From Planctomycetales bacterium (GTDB taxonomy: Bacteria > Planctomycetota > Planctomycetia > Isosphaerales > Isosphaeraceae), in assembly GCA_027449865.1 (NCBI GenBank), contig DAIDKV010000009.1:39535-103534 (forward strand): a DNA stretch of 64,000 nt, in the 5' to 3' direction. Position 1 is the stretch's first letter. Every line of letters starts with the position of its first letter. Shown one piece after another: positions 56,254 to 64,000 of the stretch. A program made the translations under genes and the position numbers. The notes beneath the pieces were generated by a model. The model was not told the origin of the DNA. It worked only from the letters and a program-made list of their open reading frames with translations, and made no database searches.

Positions 56254-57939
56254 ATGAAGAGTCATTCGGAGAAGAACCGGGGACGTCGTGGGCCGAAAGC
56301 CGCCGTGAGTTGCGAGGCGCTGGAGGGTCGCCAGCTTCTGACCCGGGGATTTGGCCTCGGTTTCGGTGGTCTGGGGGGATTGGGATCGGGTCGGGGACCG
56401 ATCGGGATGCGGGCCGAACTCCGGTCGTTTGGCGGCGGTCGGCCGGGAGCGATGTTCGGTGGCGGAGCCCTCGGACTGGGAGGCGGCGTTCGCGATCCGC
56501 TCTTTTTGTTGACAGCGCCGCTGCTTCAGGCGACGAGCGGTTCCACGACCCCGCCGACGCGGGCCGCGCTCGGCTCGTCGGCGGTCCAGTCGGCCTTCCA
56601 GACGTTGAAGACCGACTTCAGTAACTCGGTCAGCGTCGGCGCGACGCCGACTCATGCCTCGATCGGCCAGTTGCAGGACGATCTGGCCTCGATCCGCAAG
56701 GGGACGCTCACCGGGACGGCGGGCACGACCGCCATCCAGACGGACGAGGCGGCCATTCTCACGAGCATGGGGCTGTCGACGACCCAGGTGGCGCAGATTC
56801 AGTCGGACATCCAGAACGTTGCAACGGCGATTCAGACGGCCTCGTCCTCGTCGACCACGCCGGGAGCCACCGGGACGACTCCGACGTCGGTCACGCCAGC
56901 GTCGAGCACGACCCCGACAGGATTGCCCTGGATGAACTCGCCGCCGATGGGCTCGTCGACCACGACGACTCCAACGTCGCCCTCGACTTCCTCGACTCCC
57001 TCGACCACGATGCCCCCGACGATTTCGGCCGTGCAGAAGGCTTTTCAGACGCTTCAGACGGACCTGAGGAATGCTGTTCCGGTTGGGGCGCAGCCGAGTT
57101 ACGCCGCGATGGGGAAGGTGCAGGATGACCTGACGGCGATCGCCCGGGGGACGCTCACGGGTTCCTCGGCGTTGTCGACCGTGCAGGCGGATACCGGGGC
57201 GGTCCTGACGAGCGAGGGGCTGACGTCGAGTCAGGTGGCGCAGATCCAGTCGGACCAGTCGGCGCTTGGCGTTGCGATTCAGGCGGCTCAGCCGTCGGGG
57301 AGCGGTGGGACCTCGGCGAGTTCGAGCGCCTCGCCCACGAGCCTCGCGGGGGTCCAGGCGACGATGCAATCGGTCCAACCTTATCTGGTTGCGATTCCCG
57401 GGGTGGGAGGCGTCGGATTCGGCGGCGGCGGTTTTGGCGGAGATGGTTTCCGTGGAGGTGGTTTTGGTGGAGGTGCCGACGCGGGCCTCGGCGGCGGAAC
57501 AGGAGCCGACATGATGAGCGGCACCGGCGGAGCGACGATGAGCGGCGCTGGCGGAGCGACGATGAGCGGCGGCGGTGGTGGCTTCGGCGGGCCGATGATG
57601 TTGAGCGGCGGTGGCTTTGGCGGGCCAATGATGATGAGCGGCGGCGGCGGAGCGACGATGAGCGGCGGGGGTGGTGGCTTCGGCGGGCCGATGATGATGA
57701 GCGGCGGTGGAATTGGTGGTCCGATGATGATGATGAGAGGTGGTGGTTTCGGTGGTACGTTGATGGGCGGTGGTGGAGTCGGCGGTCCGATGATTCCGGT
57801 GAATCCATCGAGCTTGCCGAACGGCCCGAATGCTGTCGCGGTCGCGAGTGTTCCGATGATTCCCGCGACGCCGGTTGCACCGACCACTGGTTCGACGACC
57901 ACCACATCGACATCGACCAGCACATCGACCACGGCCTGA
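56254..57939 (+). CDS. Gly/Met-rich protein with duplicated helical domain and LEPR-XLL-like start
   Basis: A 561-residue protein likely to be exported to the envelope. It starts with a basic lead and CEALEGRQLLT (about residues 20-30), close to the planctomycete LEPR-XLL sorting motif. A glycine-rich block (about 32-85) follows. Two copies of a roughly 80-residue helical domain are visible: SAVQSAFQTLKTDFSN onward (about 109-190) and SAVQKAFQTLQTDLRN onward (about 260-345), each ending with the SQVAQIQSD-type helix. Between and after them are Thr/Ser/Pro-rich links. Residues about 383-515 are Gly/Met repeats (GGPMM(M/L)SGGG). The ATG at 56254 has GGGAGGA upstream. I know no characterised homologue; the repeat tail suggests a flexible or adhesive surface part. 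Confidence 0.72.
   Translation: MKSHSEKNRGRRGPKAAVSCEALEGRQLLTRGFGLGFGGLGGLGSGRGPIGMRAELRSFGGGRPGAMFGGGALGLGGGVRDPLFLLTAPLLQATSGSTTPPTRAALGSSAVQSAFQTLKTDFSNSVSVGATPTHASIGQLQDDLASIRKGTLTGTAGTTAIQTDEAAILTSMGLSTTQVAQIQSDIQNVATAIQTASSSSTTPGATGTTPTSVTPASSTTPTGLPWMNSPPMGSSTTTTPTSPSTSSTPSTTMPPTISAVQKAFQTLQTDLRNAVPVGAQPSYAAMGKVQDDLTAIARGTLTGSSALSTVQADTGAVLTSEGLTSSQVAQIQSDQSALGVAIQAAQPSGSGGTSASSSASPTSLAGVQATMQSVQPYLVAIPGVGGVGFGGGGFGGDGFRGGGFGGGADAGLGGGTGADMMSGTGGATMSGAGGATMSGGGGGFGGPMMLSGGGFGGPMMMSGGGGATMSGGGGGFGGPMMMSGGGIGGPMMMMRGGGFGGTLMGGGGVGGPMIPVNPSSLPNGPNAVAVASVPMIPATPVAPTTGSTTTTSTSTSTSTTA
57401..57795 (+). repeat. Gly/Met-rich imperfect repeat region
   Basis: Low-complexity DNA coding for short glycine repeats in the surface-like protein. 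Recurrent units: GFGG(G), GGATMSG (three or more times) and GGGFGGPMMMSGG (several times, with L or I substitutions). Sequence similarity between units is high at the DNA level, which points to expansion by slippage. The reading frame stays open throughout. Confidence 0.85.
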
Positions 57940-57967
57940 GAACGTTTGTTCGTTGGGACAAGGCAGA

Positions 57968-57993
57968 GCCCGGCTGGCGGAGTCCGGCCGGGC
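57968..57993 (+). terminator. possible hairpin after the Gly/Met-rich gene
   Basis: GCCCGGC (57968-57974) pairs with GCCGGGC (57987-57993) across a 12-base loop, 28 bases after the stop at 57939. It is followed by mixed bases rather than a U-run, so at best it is a weak or Rho-assisted terminator. It sits in front of the next promoter-like site. Confidence 0.3.
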
Positions 57994-58015
57994 CTGCGTC
58001 CGCCGGCTTGCCGCC

Positions 58016-58021
58016 TATAAT
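58016..58021 (+). promoter_or_regulatory. TATAAT -10 box before the CpxRA-like operon
   Basis: A consensus TATAAT lies 44 bases upstream of the response regulator ATG. I could not find a good -35 at 17 bases upstream (the sequence is CCTGCG), so activation by a regulator or an extended element would be needed. Only the -10 match is seen. Confidence 0.3.
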
Positions 58022-58065
58022 CGTAAGTGAGTTTCGGTCCCCTTTCGGCCTGAGATGACAACACG

Positions 58066-58803
58066 ATGAGTATCGATATCCGGACGATACCGGCGGACTC
58101 AGAAATCTCGGTGCTTCTGATCGACGACGATCAGGAGTTGTGCGAGTTGATGTTCGAGTTCCTGGTGACGCGAGGGATTGCGGTCGAGGTCATTCACGAC
58201 GGGCGCAGGGGCCTGGCACGGGCCCTTTCCGACGAGCACGATCTGATCCTGCTCGACGTGATGCTGCCGGGGCTGGAGGGCTTCGAGGTGCTTCGGCAGG
58301 TTCGGCGTCGGAGCACGATTCCGATCATCATGCTGACGGCCCGGACGGCGCGTGAGGACCGGGTCGCGGGTCTCGACTCGGGCGCCGATGATTATCTTCC
58401 CAAGCCGTTCGAGCCCGAGGAGCTGGTCGCCCGGATGCGGGCGGTGCTTCGGCGGTCGGGCCGGGGCGTGACGCAGGTCTCGGAGGTGCTGGAGGTCAAC
58501 GGCGTCCGGCTGGTCCCCGGCACCCGCGAGGTTCATTGCGAGGGCCAGCCGGTGGAAATCACGACGACCGAGTTCGATATCCTGGAGATCCTCATTCGCT
58601 CGGCCGGGCGGATTGTTTCGCGCAATGAGATGTCATCGGCGATCTATCGGCGTCCGGCCTCGGCGCAGGACCGATCGCTTGACGTTCATGTCAGTCATCT
58701 TCGCAAGAAGCTGGGAGAGCTTGGCCTGCTGATCCGGACGATCCGGGGGGTGGGCTACCTGTTTTGCGCCGAGGTCGAGGCTCCTCAGGAATCGCCACGA
58801 TGA
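58066..58803 (+). CDS. OmpR-family response regulator (CpxR-like)
   Basis: A 245-residue two-domain transcription regulator. Receiver domain: acidic pair DDD near residues 20-22, phosphoacceptor D64 in LLDVMLPG and conserved Lys in LPKPFEPEELVAR. The C-terminal half (about 145-235) is the winged-helix DNA-binding domain of OmpR/PhoB type (TTEFDILEILIRSAGRIVSR, then RSLDVHVSHLRKKLGELG). It overlaps the following histidine kinase by ATGA, so the two are translationally coupled. The pair most resembles CpxRA of the envelope stress response; the signal here is not determinable. Confidence 0.92.
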   Translation: MSIDIRTIPADSEISVLLIDDDQELCELMFEFLVTRGIAVEVIHDGRRGLARALSDEHDLILLDVMLPGLEGFEVLRQVRRRSTIPIIMLTARTAREDRVAGLDSGADDYLPKPFEPEELVARMRAVLRRSGRGVTQVSEVLEVNGVRLVPGTREVHCEGQPVEITTTEFDILEILIRSAGRIVSRNEMSSAIYRRPASAQDRSLDVHVSHLRKKLGELGLLIRTIRGVGYLFCAEVEAPQESPR

Positions 58804-60188
58804 GGATTCGGGTCCGCTCGCTTTTCGCCAAGATTTTCCTGTGGTTCACGGCGACGATCGTGCTCTCGTGGGCGGGGATCGTTACGACCTCGTTTTTTCT
58901 CATGGCCCGGCTGGAGCCGAGGGAGTCGCCGTCCCGGGTGCATTCGCTTTTCGTGGATGACGCGCGCCGGGCCTATGAGGAAGGTGGTCCGTCGCGGCTT
59001 TCGGAGTATCTGGCGCGGCTGGATACGTTCACGGAGGCGCCTCATTATCTGGTGGACGCGAAGGGGATCGATCTCGTGGACGGGACCGATCGATCGGGCC
59101 TGCTGGCTCTGCGAGCGAGCCGGCAGCGGTCGAGGTCGCGGGTTCGGAGCAGCCTGGCGTGGTGGGGTTTGCCCTGGTTTCTCCGGGCGTCGACGCGAGA
59201 GGGGCCCCAGGTGCTCCTCCACGGCTCGGACCAGAAGTACCGGCTGATCACGGTTCTGCCGGCCCGCCGCCGGTTTGGGGCCGCCGACCCGCTCGTGTAT
59301 TTTCTCTGGCTGCCGATCCTGATTGGTGGGCTTTGCTACCTGCTGGCGGTGCATATTGCCTCGCCGCTCCGGGGTCTTCGGCGAGTGCTGGAGAGGTTTG
59401 GCCGCGGTGACCTGGGCGTTCGATACCACGTAACCCGTCGCGACGAGATCGGCGATCTGTCGCGGACCTTCAACCGGATGGCCGATCAGATCGAGACGTT
59501 GCTCTCGGCGGAGCGGCGGCTTCTTCAGGATGTCTCGCACGAGTTGCGGTCGCCCCTGGCCCGGCTGGGTTTTGCCGTCGAGCTGGCGCGGACCAGCCCC
59601 GACCGCGAGGCGGCCCTCTCTCGAATCCGGAAGGAAGCCGACCGACTCAATCATCTGGTTGACGAGTTGTTGCAGCTCACCCGCGCCGAGGGAGATCCGA
59701 CGGCTCGCAACATGGAGGATGTCGATCTCGCCCGGCTCCTGAACGAACTGGTCGCGGATTGCTCGCTCGAGGCCGACGCGGCCGGATGCCGGCTGACGCT
59801 CGCGGGTGAGCGGTCGGTGGTCCTCACGGGCGATCGTGAGCTGCTTCGTCGGGCCTGCGAGAACGTCATCCGGAATGCCGTCCGACACGCGCCGAAGGGG
59901 ACGTCGGTGGTTGTGGAGCTGGCCCGGCATGGGGATCGCGTGGAGGTCTCGGTGCGCGACCACGGGCCGGGCGTTCCGCGAGAGACGCTCTCGGCGATCT
60001 TTGAGCCGTTTTTCCGGGTCGAGAACGATCGGGGCCGGGACAGCGGCGGGATCGGGCTTGGACTGGCGATCGCACGTCGTGCCGTCGAGCTACACCACGG
60101 ACGCGTCACCGCGTTCAATGCCGACCCTGGGCTGGTCGTCTCGATCGAGCTTCCCCACGGCGAGCCGATGGTCGGTCTTCCGGCCTGA
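58800..60188 (+). CDS. sensor histidine kinase (CpxA-like)
   Basis: A 462-residue membrane kinase that follows its regulator. Transmembrane helices are at about 12-36 and 165-186; between them is a 125-residue periplasmic sensor. HAMP: SPLRGLRRVLERFGRGDLGVR. The phosphoacceptor motif is DVSHELRSPLARLGF with H247, and the ATPase boxes are RNAVRHAPKG (N), RDHGPGVPRET (G1) and GGIGLGLAIARRAVELH (G2). Start ATG 58800 overlaps the regulator stop in ATGA. It ends 47 bases before a convergent gene with a hairpin in between. The arrangement matches CpxRA-type operons. Confidence 0.92.
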   Translation: MRIRVRSLFAKIFLWFTATIVLSWAGIVTTSFFLMARLEPRESPSRVHSLFVDDARRAYEEGGPSRLSEYLARLDTFTEAPHYLVDAKGIDLVDGTDRSGLLALRASRQRSRSRVRSSLAWWGLPWFLRASTREGPQVLLHGSDQKYRLITVLPARRRFGAADPLVYFLWLPILIGGLCYLLAVHIASPLRGLRRVLERFGRGDLGVRYHVTRRDEIGDLSRTFNRMADQIETLLSAERRLLQDVSHELRSPLARLGFAVELARTSPDREAALSRIRKEADRLNHLVDELLQLTRAEGDPTARNMEDVDLARLLNELVADCSLEADAAGCRLTLAGERSVVLTGDRELLRRACENVIRNAVRHAPKGTSVVVELARHGDRVEVSVRDHGPGVPRETLSAIFEPFFRVENDRGRDSGGIGLGLAIARRAVELHHGRVTAFNADPGLVVSIELPHGEPMVGLPA

Positions 60189-60198
60189 GCGGGCCGGA

Positions 60199-60218
60199 GG
60201 CGGAGAGAATTCTCCGCC
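60199..60218. terminator. hairpin between convergent genes
   Basis: GGCGGAGA (60199-60206) and TCTCCGCC (60211-60218) form a perfect eight-base stem with a four-base loop (GAAT) in the 47-base gap between the histidine kinase stop and the end of the convergent coiled-coil gene. It lacks U-runs on either side; as a symmetric GC-rich hairpin between convergent stops it is likely a two-way transcription barrier. Confidence 0.45.
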
Positions 60219-60235
60219 CTCGTCCGACAACGCGA

Positions 60236-61072
60236 TTAGAACGGAGCGGAAGCCGGGTCGGTGTTGGCGTATCGGCGCGACTTCGCGCGGTGGCCCTTGT
60301 GGTTGGACTTCGACGACGGGGCCTCGGGCGAGAGCTGGCGCTCCAGTTGTTCGAGGAGCTTGACGTCGTTAAGGAAGGGACGGGAAGGACCGAGCTTCGG
60401 CTTGATGTGGGCGGGACCCTCGGGGATCTGGAGCCACTTCGAGACCTCGGTATCTTTTTTGACGACCTCGTACTTCGCGTGGGCGTCGTCGACCAATTTG
60501 CGGAGCTCGGTCACGGCTTCCTGAAGGGCGGTTTTTTTGGTCTCGGCGTCGGCGTCGGCCCGGATGCGGGCCTTGGGGTCGAACGGCTGGCTCCGAAGCT
60601 GGCTCAGGAAGGCGTTTCGCTGGTTGATCTCCATTTGAAGCTGATTCTTGTAGTAGTTCAGCTCCTGATATTCCTCGGTCACGTAGTTATTGGAGAAGAA
60701 GGTTCCTCCGCGTCGCGACCGCATTTTGGGGAGTCGGTTCATGGTCTGCTGAGCGGCGTTGCTCTGGGCCTTGAGCTGGTTCAGCTCGTTGGTGAGTTCC
60801 TTGATGGTTGCCTGATATTGCGACTCGCTGAGGGTGGAATTCTGGATGGCGCGGGCATGCCGCCAGTCCCGGGCGAGGTTGCGGACCTCCTGGGCCTTCT
60901 CGCGGACGGGGGTCTCGGCCTCGAGGACGAACAACTCCCCCGCGCGTTTCAGTCCGCGTTTTTCGAGCATTTTCTCGGAGGGAGGCTCGGCGGCGAGGAG
61001 TGAGCCTGTTCCCGCGAGGAAGACCCAACCGAAAAGCAAACCGACGATCCAGCCCGACGCAACCCGTCGCAT
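60236..61072 (-). CDS. exported coiled-coil protein of unknown function
   Basis: A 278-residue protein with a signal peptide (residues 1-27, cleavage after LLA) and an almost entirely helical, charged mature part. Predicted coiled coils span about residues 37-205, interrupted by a Gly/Arg-rich kink (RLPKMRSRRGGTFFSNN) near residue 117; the last 40 residues are basic (NHKGHRAKSRRYAN). The ATG at 61072 has GGGAGG upstream; the frame is open 29 codons before it. I see no family. It may be a periplasmic spacer or adaptor; it lies convergently with the CpxA-like gene and downstream of the NYN gene. Confidence 0.7.
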   Translation of the reverse strand: MRRVASGWIVGLLFGWVFLAGTGSLLAAEPPSEKMLEKRGLKRAGELFVLEAETPVREKAQEVRNLARDWRHARAIQNSTLSESQYQATIKELTNELNQLKAQSNAAQQTMNRLPKMRSRRGGTFFSNNYVTEEYQELNYYKNQLQMEINQRNAFLSQLRSQPFDPKARIRADADAETKKTALQEAVTELRKLVDDAHAKYEVVKKDTEVSKWLQIPEGPAHIKPKLGPSRPFLNDVKLLEQLERQLSPEAPSSKSNHKGHRAKSRRYANTDPASAPF

Positions 61073-61210
61073 GATCGAGCCTCCCGATATTCGACCCTTA
61101 GCGATCGATGAGGGTGCCCTCCGATGCGTGCGATCCGAGGGTCCCCTTATTTTAACCATACGGCGGCGGGCAGGTATCGTGTCTCGCCGGAGTCGAGGCT
61201 TCTCTTCTCG

Positions 61211-62110
61211 TTATCGGCGGCGACGGCCGGAAGAGCGGCGGCGTGGTGGGCCGCTGGCCGGTAGTGGGACGGAGGCGGCCGGTTGTCCCTCGGCCTCCTC
61301 GCCGACCTTGGCCTCGCGTTCGCCGCAGAACCGAGAGACGACGTAGGTTCCGCTCTTGGGATTGCGTTCGATGTCGACCAGAGCGAGGTTGTCGGCCTCC
61401 TCGAGGACATGGGTGAAGCTTCGGTAGCCGTAATAGCTTTCGTCGAACGACGGCTTCTTCCGCTTCATGGTGTCCTTGATCATCGAGGCGTAGAGGACCT
61501 CGTGATTTTCGCGGCGGAGGGCGTGGCAAGCCTCGATCAGAAGGCCGAAGAGCTCGCGATGCCGTTCGGGGAGATTGGGCGGCAGGTACGAGGCCAGGTC
61601 GGTCGCGAGCTGCTGCTCGTTTTGCTCCTGACGCTCGAGATCCTCGTAATAGATGAACTCGTCGCAATTGTCGCGGAGGAGTTCCGAGGTCGAGCCCTTC
61701 ATCCCCAGGCCGATGACGTGCTTGCCGTTCTCCTTGAGCTTCGAGACCAGCGGGGAGAAGTCGGAATCGCCCGAGACGATCACGAAGGTGTCGACGTGGA
61801 CCTTGCTCCAGGCGAGATCCATCGCGTCGACCACCAGGCGGATGTCGGCCGAGTTCTTGCCGGTCTGCGATCGCTTGGGGATCTCGATCAGCTCGATGGC
61901 CGCCTCGTGGAAAGGCGCTGTGTAAAGCGGATACCGGCTCCAGTCGGCATACGCCTTCTTGACGATCAACTTCCCCTTCTCAACCAGCCGCTCCAGCACC
62001 TTCTGGATGTCGAATTTGATCTTGCGCTGATTCTGGAAGCCGATCGCCAGGTTCTCCAGGTCGATGAAGACAGCGAGGCTACGCTCGCGCTCGGATTTGG
62101 GTATGGACAA
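61211..62110 (-). CDS. NYN domain protein with C-terminal OST-HTH/LOTUS-like domain
   Basis: A 299-residue protein of the NYN (PIN-like ribonuclease) family. Segments: LAVFIDLENLAIGFQNQRK with the first acidic pair (residues about 12-30), SADIRLVVDAMDLAW (about 88-102), and TFVIVSGDSDFSPLVSKLKENGKHVIG (about 108-134, in short VSGDSDFSPLV). The C-terminal part (about 190-265) resembles an OST-HTH/LOTUS fold (KKPSFDESYYGYRSFTHVLEEADNL), a common NYN partner that binds RNA. It ends with an Arg-rich tail. The start is uncertain: TTG 62110 is a few residues before the domain and has a purine-rich site; the ATG at 62215 adds an unlikely Arg-rich lead. Likely an RNA nuclease or RNA quality factor. 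Confidence 0.85.
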   Translation of the reverse strand: MSIPKSERERSLAVFIDLENLAIGFQNQRKIKFDIQKVLERLVEKGKLIVKKAYADWSRYPLYTAPFHEAAIELIEIPKRSQTGKNSADIRLVVDAMDLAWSKVHVDTFVIVSGDSDFSPLVSKLKENGKHVIGLGMKGSTSELLRDNCDEFIYYEDLERQEQNEQQLATDLASYLPPNLPERHRELFGLLIEACHALRRENHEVLYASMIKDTMKRKKPSFDESYYGYRSFTHVLEEADNLALVDIERNPKSGTYVVSRFCGEREAKVGEEAEGQPAASVPLPASGPPRRRSSGRRRR

Positions 62111-62496
62111 GATTGGCTGGCTCCGCCCGTGACTGAGTCGGATCGTGCGACGTCCGGCCGGGAAGACCGGTCGATGGCCGGCCCGCCGCCGCTCCCCGGC
62201 TGACAGGGGGAACATCCCGCCCCCACCTTGTGACCATACTGCAATCGGCCCTGCACCGCAACCGGAGAAGCCTCATCCGTTTCGATCGACCGGCCCTTCC
62301 CTTCGGCGGCCGCACGCCCGGTTTTGTCCTCCGGATTTTGACGATCGCCCTGTTCCGCGGGGATGCGGTGGACCTCGTGGACTGGTTAGAATAGGCAGTC
62401 TCTTTCGTCTGGGCCATTTTGTTGGAGAATGGGTACGGAATGTGGATGAAACGAGCTACGGGTTTTGAGTGGAATTTGACAACAGGAGCGAGCAAC

Positions 62497-63672
62497 ATGC
62501 GTTGTCAGCGGTGGGTGCCGATCGCGGTCGTGGGGACGATCCTGGTCGGGGGGTTGGGGATCTCGGTGAGGGGCCAATCGGCGCAGTCGGCGTCGGCGGC
62601 AGCCTCGGCCTCGGCCCAGGGCGGGACCGGGACGGTCCTTGTCCCGCAGACGCAGACGGTCTATGAGACGGTCCAGTCGTACGAGTGTGTGCAGGTTCCG
62701 GTCACGCAGATGCAGACCTGCTACCGAACCGAGTATCGGACCGAGACCGTTCCGGTGACGCGGATGATACCGGAGACGGTGAACGAGACGCGAACGGTGA
62801 CGACCTGCGTGCCGAAGCAACAGGTGGTGAAGCAGCCGGTTTGCCGGATGGTCTGCGAGCCGGTGACCATGACCAGGCGCTGCTACCGGCCGATTCCGGT
62901 GACGAAGCAGGTGCAGCGAACGATCTACCAGACGCGGTGCTCGACCGAGGTCGTGAACAAGGAAATCACGCGGATGATTCCGCAATGCGTCAACGAGATC
63001 GTCCCGGTGACGCGAATGATCCCGGTCTGCGAGCAGCAGCTTTGTTACGTTCCGAGGCAGGTTCCGTCGACGCAGATGGTCCCCGTGGTGACCTGTCAGC
63101 ATCAGTGTGGCCATCGTTGTGGTGGTGGAGGCTGCGGCGAGTGTGGCGGAGTGACGACCTGTGTTAGTTATCGGCCGGTGACCACCTGCACGACCGAGCA
63201 GGTTCCGGTCTGGAAGCCGGTGACGCGGATGGTTCCCGAGACGATCCAGGTTCCGCGGCAGCGAACGACCTTCGTCCCGGTGAAGGAGACGGTGCAGTGC
63301 GTGCAGCCGAAGGTGGAGCGGATTCCGATCCCGATCGTCGGGACGGTCTGCACGACGGAGATGCAGCCTTACGAAGTCACCGAGACCCGGATGGTGCCGC
63401 GGCAGATCACTGATTGGGTTGAGGTGCAGGTCACCGCGATGGTTCCCGAGCAGCATTCGGTGGTGGTTCCCACGGTGCGCTGCCGTCCGGTGACGGAGTC
63501 GGTCACCCGACAGGTTCCCGTTTGCGTACCGTATCAGGTTCCGGTCACCGTGATGACCAGCCAGGTCCGTCCGGTCGCCCATCAGGTGGCCGTTTGCCGG
63601 ACCGTGATGGTTCCCACTTCGGTGCCCTCGCCCCAGCAGGTTCCCGCTTCGGCGCCGTCGGCACAGCAGTAA
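62497..63672 (+). CDS. secreted Val/Thr/Cys-repeat protein (YTV-like wall protein)
   Basis: A 391-residue exported protein. A signal peptide (residues 1-27) is followed by an Ala/Ser stretch, then about 320 residues of short irregular repeats built on P-V-T-R-M-(I/V)-P-E-T and Y-x-T-E-x-V, with about 24 cysteines, some in pairs, and a Cys/Gly/His knob (CQHQCGHRCGGGGCGECGG) near residue 208. Compositionally it resembles the cysteine-rich YTV proteins proposed as wall components of planctomycetes; I cannot confirm membership. Disulfide cross-linking into an insoluble layer would fit. AGGAG precedes ATG 62497 by nine bases. A terminator hairpin lies 68 bases after the stop. Confidence 0.75.
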   Translation: MRCQRWVPIAVVGTILVGGLGISVRGQSAQSASAAASASAQGGTGTVLVPQTQTVYETVQSYECVQVPVTQMQTCYRTEYRTETVPVTRMIPETVNETRTVTTCVPKQQVVKQPVCRMVCEPVTMTRRCYRPIPVTKQVQRTIYQTRCSTEVVNKEITRMIPQCVNEIVPVTRMIPVCEQQLCYVPRQVPSTQMVPVVTCQHQCGHRCGGGGCGECGGVTTCVSYRPVTTCTTEQVPVWKPVTRMVPETIQVPRQRTTFVPVKETVQCVQPKVERIPIPIVGTVCTTEMQPYEVTETRMVPRQITDWVEVQVTAMVPEQHSVVVPTVRCRPVTESVTRQVPVCVPYQVPVTVMTSQVRPVAHQVAVCRTVMVPTSVPSPQQVPASAPSAQQ

Positions 63673-63739
63673 GTTCGGTTCGTCCTCGAGGTTGCGATTG
63701 CCCGAGCAGGAAGCGTCGGATTCTCCCTGAGTGAAACGC

Positions 63740-63774
63740 GAAGCCCCCCGCCCAGAACCTGGTCGGGGGGCTTC
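63740..63774 (+). terminator. GC-rich hairpin after the YTV-like gene
   Basis: GAAGCCCCCCG (63740-63750) and CGGGGGGCTTC (63764-63774) form a perfect 11-base stem with a 13-base loop, 68 bases after the stop at 63672. The sequence beyond it is TTCATGG, not a clean U-run; the stem's strength still makes it a likely terminator for the plus-strand gene. Confidence 0.6.
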
Positions 63775-63911
63775 TTCATGGAGTGCCTCGGGGATCGTTG
63801 GACGATTGCTTCCGCTCGCCAATCCCAGGACCGGCTCGCAAGGATCAGGGATCGAGAACGCGAAGGTCTCAGGAATTCAGAACTCAGCCTCGGATCGGAG
63901 CAAAAAGAAAA

Positions 63912-63937
63912 CCCCCAGACCGCGATACGGCTGGGGG
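63912..63937 (-). terminator. intrinsic terminator on the minus strand
   Basis: CCCCCAG (63912-63918) and CTGGGGG (63931-63937) form a seven-base stem with a 12-base loop. On the minus strand the stem is followed by a T-run (TTTTCTTTTT, 63911-63902), a classic intrinsic terminator. It should end transcription of a minus-strand gene that begins beyond the window's right edge. Confidence 0.7.
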
Positions 63938-64000
63938 CGTTCGTGAAATCGAGAAGTGAAAACGAGACTCAGGCGCGAGGGGTGGCGCCTCGGACGGCCG

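Larger units (their letters stand above)
63673..64000. other. right-end intergenic region
   Basis: No gene is supported in the last 328 bases. The stretch holds two hairpins (separate entries), one facing each direction, so it is a spacer between the YTV-like gene and an unseen minus-strand gene to the right. Short frames here are low-complexity. Confidence 0.5.

Noticed and set aside
57400..58064. A 227-codon minus-strand proline-rich frame over the Gly/Met-rich repeats
   Set aside because: It is simply the complement of GGN codons read as Pro; it has no start context or domain.
62111..62215. Extending the NYN gene to the ATG at 62215
   Set aside because: The extra 35 residues are Arg/Gly/Pro-rich and precede the conserved start of the NYN domain. 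A TTG at 62110 with a purine-rich site is nearer, though not certain.

Overview
The window is GC-rich, densely coding bacterial DNA that reads as a planctomycete, most likely of the Isosphaeraceae/Gemmatales type. The evidence is family content: three DUF1559 prepilin-like proteins, a PEP-CTERM protein, two proteins with an LEPR-XLL-like N-terminus, a moxR/DUF58/BatA/VWA/DUF4159 cluster, four Uma2 (DUF820) genes, a Val/Thr/Cys repeat protein resembling planctomycete YTV wall proteins, and a SpoVR/YeaH/PrkA cluster. The lineage is inferred from these families; no rRNA marker is present. No tRNA, rRNA, CRISPR array or intact insertion sequence was recognised.

Layout. 0.2-10.0 kb: a PEP-CTERM protein faces a minus-strand run made of a membrane glycosyltransferase, a GT2-methyltransferase fusion, a flavin reductase, an ABC-2 permease, an EmrB-type MFS transporter and an EmrA-type membrane fusion protein. 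10.3-11.4 kb: a membrane-anchored protein of unknown function. 12.0-21.8 kb: a plus-strand operon moxR-Uma2-DUF58-BatA/VWA-VWA-DUF4159. 21.8-23.3 kb: a class II photolyase, divergent from the next operon. 23.4-28.3 kb: a tightly packed plus-strand operon of inositol-phosphate synthase, TIM barrel, UbiA prenyltransferase, Uma2 and a second TIM barrel, which I read as an Ebo-like cyclitol/prenyl operon. 28.3-36.1 kb: a minus-strand cluster prkA, nucleotidyltransferase-like gene, yeaH, Uma2, Uma2, spoVR and a small gene.

36.1-43.2 kb is a looser accessory stretch. It holds a probable gene remnant, a DUF1559 gene, a GT39-like glycosyltransferase that overlaps it out of frame, two secreted proteins of unknown function, another DUF1559 gene and a probable transposase remnant in AT-richer DNA. 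43.2-50.6 kb: a polytopic membrane protein, a secreted arabinofuranosidase-like glycoside hydrolase with a CBM2-like tail, a MaoC-like hydratase, a proline-rich protein and an acyl-CoA ligase. 50.7-56.0 kb: a serine hydrolase, an NtrB/NtrC-like pair and a DUF1559 gene. 56.2-63.7 kb: a Gly/Met-rich surface-like protein, a CpxRA-like two-component pair, a coiled-coil exported protein, a NYN-domain protein and the Val/Thr/Cys repeat protein.

Most notable pattern: all four Uma2 genes sit co-directionally inside three otherwise conserved operons (moxR-DUF58, the Ebo-like operon and prkA-yeaH-spoVR). The second is the Ebo-like operon itself, in which an inositol-phosphate synthase appears to occupy the place of the EboD sugar-phosphate cyclase.
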